A DNA stretch of 64,000 bases from Spiroplasma_E ixodetis_B (GTDB lineage: Bacteria > Bacillota_I > Bacilli_A > Mycoplasmatales > VBWQ01), in the NCBI RefSeq assembly GCF_040369795.1, contig NZ_AP028955.1:434001-498000 (forward strand). The letters are read 5' to 3'. This document shows positions 56,864-64,000 of this stretch, piece after piece (position 1 is the stretch's first letter; each line of letters starts with the position of its first letter). The notes beneath the pieces were generated by a model. That model saw only the letters and a list, made by a program, of their open reading frames with translations. It was not told the DNA's origin and searched no databases. The translations under genes and the position numbers were made by a program.

Positions 56864-57706
56864 AAATTATTACTAAAAATAAAGTTAAATATAAAATTCG
56901 TACAATGTGTCGTTTTTTAAAAATCTCTAAATCAACATATTATTTTAATTTCAAGAAAGAAGAAGATAAAATTCAAAATAATATGTATGATGAAGCTGTT
57001 ATTAGTGATTTTAAAGAAAATAAAGAAGCTTACGGAACAAGAAGATTAAAAGTTGTTCTAAAAGAAAAGAAAATTAATTTATCAAGACGAAAAATTAAAA
57101 AAAATATGAATAAACATAATTTAATATCAAAATACACTAAATTATCATACAAAAATTATCATAATAAAGTCAATGATAGTCAAATTACTAATCTTGTTAA
57201 TAGAGGCTTTAATAATAGGCTTAAAAATGAAGTTATTGTTAGTGATTTAACTTATGTTCAAGTTAATGGTAAATGAAACTATATTTGCTTATTAATCAAC
57301 CTGTACAATCGCGAAATTATTGGACATAGTGTAGTCACTAAAAAAGATGCATCATTAGTATATCAAGCATTTATGTTCTCAAATCGTTGTTTAAAAAATA
57401 TTCAAATATTTCATAGCGATCGCGGTAATGAATTTAATAATAAAACTATTGATAAACTTTTATTAGCCTTCAATATTACCCGCTCTTTAAGCAAAAAAGG
57501 TTGTCCTTATGATAACGCTGTTGCTGAAGCAACTTTAAAAACTTTCAAAACAGAATTTATTAATGATAAAAATTTTACATCATTAATCCAATTAAAATTA
57601 TAATTATTTGATTATATCAATTGATACAACAACATAAGAATCCACAGCACTCTAAACTACTTAACCCCCATAAAACACCAATCACAAATGTCTACCAAAA
57701 AACAGT
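56863..57706 (+). pseudogene. IS3 OrfB (integrase domain), one nonsense codon
   Basis: In the -1 frame relative to OrfA: MCRFLKISKSTYYFNFKK, then the rve integrase core with VSDLTYVQVNGKW (Asp), IFHSDRGNEFNNK (Asp) and CPYDNAVAEATLKTFKTE (Glu). At 57601 a TAA replaces the GAA seen in the fragment at 49810 (QLKL-stop-LFDYINWY), cutting the last 35 residues. Confidence 0.82.
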
Positions 57707-57728
57707 CCTAAAAAAGGTTGTCATTCCA

Positions 57729-57887
57729 CTTGTAAAAATTTTAAAACATTATTTCAAGGACTTTTTTCTTTTGAGGTTTTTAATTCAATATTACTATTTT
57801 TTGTTTGATTTTTTTCTTTATGTTTTTTTCAGAAAACTAAACCCATATTTTAACCCCTTCTTAAAACTTTTTCTTAATTTTTCAAAA
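57729..57887. other. Short host region beside IS3
   Basis: AT-rich, no credible gene; runs of T on the plus strand. Probably the 3' flank of the small minus-strand gene at 57888. Confidence 0.4.
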
Positions 57888-58034
57888 TTAAAACATTGAA
57901 CTTATTGAAACTGATAATAGAACAATGGCAACAACTGTTGCACAAAACATTAAAAATATATAAAGAACTTTATTTCAAAAATGAAAAACTTGATATGTAA
58001 CTTTTTTTGCTTTAAATAAAAATTGCTCGTTAAT
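57888..58034 (-). CDS. Possible small single-span membrane protein
   Basis: 48 codons ending TAA at 57888: INEQFLFKAKKVTYQVFHFW, then the hydrophobic segment VLYIFLMFCATVVAIVLLSV. The chosen ATT start at 58034 has GAAAGG 6 nt upstream; no ATG is available, and the frame stays open up to the der stop. It lies 90 bp after der on the same strand. Basic side in, helix near the C-terminus, so tail-anchored if made. No family recognised. Confidence 0.35.
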
Positions 58035-58124
58035 CAGGGTCCTTTCTTTACGTAATTTTCTTTTAAATAAAATAAATAAATAATTTTCTTTAAAATAAAT
58101 ATAATCACAAAATTTTACACTTTT

Positions 58125-59455
58125 TTATTGTTTATTATACAATGACTTACGCATTCTAAATCTTAATTTAATTGGTACACCCTGAAAACCAAATCGTTCA
58201 CGAATTTGATTAATTAAAAAACGTTCATAAGAAAAATGACATCGTTGTGGATCATTTACCATTAAAATAAAAGTAGGCGGATTTTTTTCAACCTGTGTTG
58301 TGTAATATATCTTTAATCTACCACCTTTAAAGTAAGGCGGCTCATTAATTAATTGAGCTTTATTAATTATTTCATTAATAATACTTGTTTTAATTCTTAA
58401 ATTCATATTAACTAATACTTCATTAATAGTAGCAAATAAATTATGAATTCTAGTATTTTCTAAAGCAGATAAATATACAACAAAAGAATACTCAAGATAT
58501 TTAAATTTTTCTTTTATTTTTTTAGTAAACTCTTGCATTGTTTTTTCATTTTTTTTAACTAAATCTCATTTATTAACAATAATAATAACTGGCTTATCTA
58601 AATTTTTTGCCATTCCTGCTATTGTTAAATCTTGTTCTTGAATTTCAACACTACCATCTAATAAAAACAAAACAATATCACTACGTTCAATGGCATTAGT
58701 AGTTCTAATTAAACTATATTTTTCTAAATCTTCAGTAATTTTTCCTTTTCTACGAATTCCCGCAGTATCAATAACACAATATTGTCTTTTATTATAAACA
58801 AAATTACTATCAATAGCATCAGTTGTTGTTCCTGCTATTGGTGAAACAATAACTCTATTCTCTTGAAGAATAGTATTAACTAAACTTGATTTACCAACAT
58901 TGGGACGGCCAATAATTGCCAAATTAATATTTTCTTTTTTTTCTGTATGAACCTCTTTTGGTAACTTAGTAATTATCATATCTAATAAATCACCAAAACC
59001 AACACCATGACTAGCAGATACTAAAATTGGTTCGCCAAAGCCAACTTTTAAATAATCATAAATTTTATCATTATCTTTTTGGACATTATCATATTTATTT
59101 GCAATAATAATAACCGGTTTCTTAGTTCTGTATAATAATTTGGCAATATCTTCATCTTCGTGAGTTAGACCTTCTTGATAAGAACAAACAAATAAAACAA
59201 TATCAGCCTCAGCTAAAGCGATATTAACTTGTTGATTGATTTTTTGAGTAAAATTAGTAATCGTTTTAGTAATACCACCCGTATCAATAATCACAAAATT
59301 TTGTGTTAATCATTCACCAATGCCATAAATTCGATCTCTAGTCGCTCCAGGCATATCTTCAATTATTGCTACTTTTTTTTTAATATACGATTAAAAATTG
59401 AAGATTTACCAACATTAGGGCGTCCTACAATTACTACTTTTTGTAACTTATTCAT
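58125..59455 (-). CDS. der: Ribosome assembly GTPase Der (EngA), frameshifted in an A9 tract
   Basis: Double-GTPase needed for 50S assembly and normally essential. From ATG 59455: MNKLQKVVIVGRPNVGKSSI (first P-loop, GRPNVGKS), then NRILKKK and a stop. The tract at 59373-59381 has nine A on the coding strand; ten would give NRILKKKVAIIEDMPGATRD and join the rest: DTGG (G3), NKYD (G4), second P-loop GRPNVGKSSLV, DTAG, NKWD, and the KH-like C-terminus ending RKSLYNKQ. All later parts are open and conserved, so purifying selection seems recent. About 443 aa if corrected. 27 bp after cmk, the usual cmk-der pair. Confidence 0.88.
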
Positions 59456-59482
59456 TTTATTCAAATCCTTATATTTAAAATA

Positions 59483-60154
59483 TTATTTTTTATGACTAAA
59501 GTAATTATCATATAAAATTTTTAATTTATCAACGGTGGTTTGTAAATTATAATCACTATTATCTAAAATAACTGCATCTTCAACAATTACTAGTTGCCCA
59601 GTGCTACGAGTTTTATCAACATTATCACGAATTACCATATCGTTATATACTTGTTCTTGCGTAATATTAATACCCTCTTTAATATACTGTTTATATCTTC
59701 TTTCACTACGAGCGTGTAAACTAGAAGTTAAAAAAATCTTTAATTGAGCATCAGGCAAAACAACACTACTAATATCTCTGCCAACGACAATAAAGCCTTG
59801 ACTTCTAACCATTTCTTGAATTCTAGCAACCATAACTTTTCTAACTTCAGATAACGAAGCAATTATTGGCACTTTACTAGTAACATTTTTATCATAAATT
59901 TCTTCTGTTAGTGGTTGATCATTAAATAAAAAATGACCATTAACCCATCTTATATCAAAAAGTTGTAGTGCTGCAAGTATTAATTCTTCACTTTCAAAAG
60001 CAATTTTATTTTTTAAACAATGATTAGTAAAACTACGATACATAATTCCTGTATCCATAAATTGATAATCAATTTTTTTAGAAAGCAAATATGCTGCCGC
60101 TGATTTACCACTAGCTGCTGGACCATCTATTGCAATATTAATCTTTGGGTACAT
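59483..60154 (-). CDS. cmk: Cytidylate kinase
   Basis: 223 aa, start ATG 60154. Phosphorylates CMP/dCMP with ATP. P-loop IDGPAASGKS (8-17), MDTGIMYRSFT for substrate binding, VGRDISSVVLPDAQLKIFLT, and RSERRYKQ lid arginines. One ORF, no TGA codons. Followed by der after 27 bp; preceded by a coiled-coil gene 16 bp upstream, so all three are likely one transcript. Confidence 0.94.
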   Translation of the reverse strand: MYPKINIAIDGPAASGKSAAAYLLSKKIDYQFMDTGIMYRSFTNHCLKNKIAFESEELILAALQLFDIRWVNGHFLFNDQPLTEEIYDKNVTSKVPIIASLSEVRKVMVARIQEMVRSQGFIVVGRDISSVVLPDAQLKIFLTSSLHARSERRYKQYIKEGINITQEQVYNDMVIRDNVDKTRSTGQLVIVEDAVILDNSDYNLQTTVDKLKILYDNYFSHKK

Positions 60155-60170
60155 TGTTTTTCTCCATTCT

Positions 60171-60827
60171 CTACTTAATAAATAATATTAATGATAATAC
60201 TAACATGACTATTAAAATTAAACAAATAATGATAACACTAAATACTGTTAAACTTCATTTATAATTATGCTTAATTTTAATTTTTTGTAATTCATCTTGA
60301 AAATTATTATGTTCTTGATTAATTTCTTTTAGCCCTTTATTAAGATCACTATTATTTATTTTATACTTTTTATATTTAAATTCTAAATTTTTAACAAAAT
60401 TTTTGACATCATGAATTTTACTTTCTAAGTCTTTTTGAAATTCATTTATTTTATTATGCATACTATTAATTAACGTTTGATACTCCAAGTTAGTGCTTAT
60501 TAATGGCACATCAACTATTTCAAAATCAATATTTTCACTATATTTTTTTAAAATATTATTAATATTTTCTAACATATTTTCCAATATTAATTTATCATTA
60601 TCATCTAAATGTTGTTCATTATTTTTAATAAAATAATTTTCAAAATTAACTAAATTTAAATCAGAATTTAATTTTTGAAAAATTGGCTCAAAATATGATT
60701 GATCAATTTTTATTAGTTGCTGATAATAATTTTCTATTTTTTGTTCTTGTTCTCAAAGTTTACTATTTTCTTTAATTTCTTTAGCAATTTGTTCACGTAA
60801 ACTTTTATACTTTTCCATTCTTGTCAT
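60171..60827 (-). CDS. Coiled-coil protein with C-terminal membrane anchor
   Basis: 218 aa, start ATG 60827 (MTRMEKYKSLREQIAKEIKE). Residues 1-185 are strongly helical and charged, with coiled-coil stretches such as INEFQKDLESKIHDVKNFVK. After a TGA-Trp (NYKWS) a single hydrophobic helix of about 25 residues (VIIICLILIVMLVLSLILF) ends the protein, so it is tail-anchored with the coil in the cytosol. Unknown function; immediately upstream of cmk-der. Confidence 0.65.
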
Positions 60828-60978
60828 TAAAGCACCCACAAATTAATATTTAAAAAATTCCAATACTGATTTATTTTTAATAGTAATAATAATTTTCTTG
60901 ATTATAACATAAATATATAAAATCATTATAATATACAAAGGCTTTTATTTCTTTATGTACTATTTTTAAATTTTATCA

Positions 60979-61210
60979 CATATAGCTAACTAAAGTAATG
61001 TTTACTCATAAATAATGTAAAATAATAATATGTAATTTAAACAGTTTTTGAATTTAAAAGTACAATTCAGCAATATTTAAAATAGATTAGGAAGATTAAA
61101 TTATGCCAAAACCATACAGTGAAGACTTACGAAGAAAAGTAATAGAAGCCTATGAAAGTAAAAACATGAAAATTAAAGAAATTTGTAAAGTGTTTAATAT
61201 TACTAGAAAG
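60979..61210 (+). mobile_element. IS630-like left part (split by IS3)
   Basis: Left terminal repeat and the transposase start ATG 61103 (PKPYSEDLRRKVIEAYESK) up to NITRK, where an IS3 left end begins. Confidence 0.87.
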
Positions 61211-62421
61211 TGGATGGGTTACACTTTATTGGACACTAATTACGTAGACAAGTGAACAAATTAGTTAAAAGAAAGGAATTATAATTATGGCCAATATTAA
61301 CTCATATTCAGATTAATTTAAAAAACAAATAGTAGCTTTATATCAAAGTGGTAAGTCAGTGTCTTGTCTTGCTAAAGAGTACAATGTTACAAGAGCAGCT
61401 ACTTATAATTGAATTAAGCAATTTACTAATTCAGGCAGTTTTAAAACCAAAGATAACCGTTCTGTTGAAGAAAATGAATTAATTAAATTAAGAAAATAAT
61501 TAAAACAATTAAGAATGGAAAATGATATTTTAAAGCAAGCAGCACTAATAATAGGCAGAAAATAGAAATTATTACTAAAAATAAAGTTAAATATAAAATT
61601 CGCACAATGTATCGTTTTTTAAAAATATCTAAATCAACATATTATTTTAATTTGAAGAAAAAAGAAGATAAAATTCAAAATAATATGTATGATGAAGTTG
61701 TTATTAGTGCTTTTAAAGAAAATAAAGAAGCTTATGGAACAAGAAGATTAAAAGTTGTTCTAAAAGAAAAGAAAATTAATTTATCAAGACGAAAAATTAA
61801 AAAAATTATGAATAAACATAATTTAATATCAAAATAAACTAAATTATCATACAAAAATTATCATAATAAAGTCAATGATAGTCAAATTACTAATCTTGTT
61901 AATAGAGACTTTAATAATAGGCTTAAAAATGAAGTTATTGTTAGTGATTTAACTTATGTTCAAGTTAATGGTAAATGAAACTATATTTGCTTATTAATCG
62001 ACCTGTACAATCGCGAAATTATTGGACATAGTGTAGGTACTAAAAAAGATTCGTCATTATTATATCAAACATTTATGTGCTCAAATCGTTGTTTAAAAGA
62101 TATTCAAATATTTCATAGCGATCGCGGTAATGAATTTAATAATAAAACTATTGATAAACTTTTATTAGCATTCAATATTACCCGCTCTTTAAGCAAAAAA
62201 GGTTGTCCTTATGATAACGCTGTTGCTGAAGCAACTTTCAAAACAGAATTTATTAATGATAAAAATTTTACATCATTAATCAAATTAAAATTATAATTAT
62301 TTGATTATATCAATTGATACAACAACATAAGAATCCACAGCACTCTAAACTACTTAACTCCCATAAAACATCAAGCACAAATGTCTACCGAAAAACAGTC
62401 CTAAAAAAGATTGCCATTCCA
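61211..62421 (+). mobile_element. IS3-like element inside IS630, degenerate
   Basis: 1211 bp with both ends. OrfA (ATG 61288) has stops at about codon 10 (SYSD-stop) and near the zipper; OrfB has NLISK-stop at 61837, lacks 12 bp near AVAEAT and the KL-stop at 62294 shared with the copy at 56509, so the two have a common source. Confidence 0.87.
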
Positions 62422-62869
62422 AATTTAATAAATATGGTTGATCTGAAGAAGGTAAAAGATTATTTGATAATAAACCCGCATATAAAATAAAAATAATGAG
62501 TATAATTGGTTCACTAAATAAAGGTAAATTAAAAGCCCTATGAGCATTTGAAGGACATTGCAACAGTAAAATTTTTGAATCATATGTAAAAAATATACTA
62601 ATTCCAGTATTAAAGCGTGGACAAATTATAGTTTTAGATAATACAACGTTTCATAAATCTAAATTAACACAACAATTAATTGAAAATGCTGGATGAAAAC
62701 TATTATTTCTTCCACCATATTCTCCTAATTTAAATCCAGTTGAACATTTTTGATTTGCTATAAAACATAATATAAGAAAAATATTACCAAATTATTGACC
62801 AAATATTAAAAAAGCTATTGATTTTGTTTTTCAATATATGAGTAAACATTACTTTAGTTAACTATATAT
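62422..62869 (+). mobile_element. IS630-like right part
   Basis: Continues IS630 from KYGWSEEGKRLF to the right end, but about 350 bp expected between NITRK and here are missing, so a deletion went with the IS3 insertion. Contains the second Asp as LDNTTFHKS and NPVEHFWF. Confidence 0.85.
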
Positions 62870-63307
62870 TACTCAACTTTTAGACTTATCACCACTCACT
62901 AGAATATTCTTATTAAAAATAATGACTATCCAAGTGGAATGTTTGCAGTAAGGGACAGAAAAACAACAACAGAAAAAAAATATAACATTATAGCTGAACA
63001 AGTAATATTAGATTATATGCGTAATTTGTTTCAAGCGGCTTATAATCAAGCCAGTATTAATAAAACCTTATTATGACTCTGTAATGCTTTAAACAATGTT
63101 ACTATTCCAAATTTAACAAATTCATTTAAAGAATATTTAGAAAAATGCAGAATAGAAGCAATTTTAGTAGGTGATCAATTTTTAAACTACAAAATGAATT
63201 ATCCAATAACAATAAAGGTAATGATTGAAGGCAAAGTTGTTGATGTAACTTCAAGTGAAACTTTTGAATATACTGTCAAAATCGCTGATTTTAATAATAA
63301 TGATTAG
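62870..63307 (+). pseudogene. 3' part of an unidentified host gene
   Basis: An open stretch of 133 codons after an in-frame TAG near 62910: NILIKNNDYPSGMFAVRDRK, AEQVILDYMRNLFQAAYNQA, VTIPNLTNSFKEYLEKC and a beta-rich end MNYPITIKVMIEGKVVDVTS, stop TAG 63305. The 5' end is lost at the IS630 and the first codons appear frameshifted. The last part resembles the beta-sandwich modules of spiroplasma lipoproteins such as the one at 47311, but I cannot name it. Confidence 0.5.
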
Positions 63308-63394
63308 ATTCATTAATTAACTAAATAAAAATACATAAGTTCTAATAAATATTTATCAAAAATGAAGTTATTGTTATTTTACTTTTTAGAAAAT

Positions 63395-63676
63395 TTAAAA
63401 ATATAATAATTCCGGTATTGAAGCGCGGACAAATTATAGTTTTAGATAATGCAACGTTTCATAAATCTAAATTAACACAACAATTAATTGAAAATGTTGG
63501 ATGCAAACTATTATTTCTTCCACCATATTATCCTAATTTAAATCCAATTGAACATTTTTGATTTGCTATAAAACATAATATAAGAAAAATATTACCAAAT
63601 TATTGACCAAATATTAAAAAAAGCGATTGATTTTGTTTTTCAAGATATGAGTAAACATTACTTTAGTTAGTTATAT
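63395..63676 (+). mobile_element. IS630-like 3' fragment
   Basis: From about ILIPVLKRGQIIVLDNATFH to the right end TTAGTTAGTTATA, with an extra A in the tract before the last 20 codons (63612-63618). Left side joined to unrelated AT-rich host DNA. Confidence 0.82.
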
Positions 63677-63739
63677 TATACTCTCTTATTACTTTTAATG
63701 TACCAAAAAAATACTCAGTCCTAGGTTCTTTAAATCATT

Positions 63740-64000
63740 AGACATATTCCGTAAATAAATTTAATCAATTGTCAATAATAATATTTATAAATTTTTTAGT
63801 GTTAATAATTATAGAAGTTAATATTTTTAAAAAAATACTTTAAAAATAAATTTATATTTCAAACACAAAAATTGTTAATATTATTTTTATATTAACTTGA
63901 TAAAAATTTAAATTTTTAAAAAAATATTAAAAATATTTTTTTATTTTAATGGTTTTGTTTTATTAAAAATTTCACAAAGTAAGTTAAATCTTAAGTACAT
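63740..64000 (-). mobile_element. IS5-like element, runs off the window
   Basis: Right terminal repeat AGACATATTCCG and subterminal non-coding part, long form; about 890 bp remain outside the window. Left target ATT as in most other copies. Confidence 0.85.

Larger units (their letters stand above)
56509..57728 (+). mobile_element. IS3-family (IS150-like) element, full length
   Basis: 1220 bp, ends TGGATGGGTTACACTTTATT and GGTTGTCATTCCA. Best preserved IS3 copy: orfA open, orfB open except one stop near the end. Confidence 0.88.

Noticed and set aside
57888..58034. SecE
   Set aside because: Small single-span protein on the right scale, but it lacks the conserved SecE amphipathic region and the usual nusG neighbour.

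Overview
The window comes from a Spiroplasma-type mollicute. Coding DNA is very AT-rich and TGA is read as tryptophan throughout, for example in PheS, L20, L35, trigger factor and PolC. The gene set is typical of this group: infC-rpmI-rplT, polC, pcrA, cmk-der, several lipoproteins and no cell-wall genes. Membership of a heavily IS-loaded, Ixodetis-like lineage is only a guess. All ORFs must be joined across TGA codons to recover the real genes.

Layout. 1-5450 is a conserved block on the minus strand: membrane protein YwaF-like > dUTPase > YgjP-like metallopeptidase > TrmH-type methyltransferase > pheS (cut by the window edge), and separately infC-rpmI-rplT behind an attenuated leader. 5534-6836 is IS debris. 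7018-9242 holds trigger factor, a DUF3196-like gene and tRNA-Arg(UCU). 9478-17255 is a small disrupted membrane ORF followed by about 7.5 kb of nested and truncated insertion sequences. 17469-22685 holds polC and a Pr6Pr-like membrane protein. 22757-24590 has IS fragments, an unusual GC-rich hairpin cluster (possible ssDNA-phage remnant) and a repeat-rich non-coding region. 24587-26645 holds a lipoprotein and a CorC/HlyC-type membrane protein. 26678-31195 is IS debris. 32961-39948 is a second conserved minus-strand block: pcrA, RDD protein, glycosyltransferase-like protein, unknown protein, Pip/YhgE-like transport protein. 40035-42620 has thiol peroxidase, an IS256 copy, a 57-aa gene and a frameshifted pseudogene. 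42706-45471 is IS debris. 45592-48535 holds an ABC transporter fusion protein and a decayed lipoprotein. 48536-57728 is IS debris with three small host islands. 57888-60827 holds der, cmk and a coiled-coil protein. 60979-64000 is IS debris with host gene fragments.

Five insertion-sequence families account for roughly half of the window: IS630-like (ends at TATA, copies with TAGCTAACTAAAG termini), IS256-like (8-bp target duplications visible twice), IS5-like (AGACATATTCC termini, 3-bp duplication), IS3/IS150-like (TGGATGGGTTACAC end) and IS1595/ISXO2-like. Most copies are dead. Three IS630 transposases and one IS5 transposase look intact. The pattern of nested insertions, ends without target duplications and truncated host genes between them shows ongoing IS-driven decay.

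Most noteworthy points: the essential GTPase gene der carries a one-base frameshift in an A9 tract; an IS256 copy sits exactly on the pcrA stop codon; the IS5 family carries a classical A-AAA-AAC -1 slippery heptamer that is fused in-frame in one copy only; the GC-rich triloop hairpins at 23880-23961 look like a ssDNA replicon origin; and poly-A length changes recur as the cause of gene disruption.
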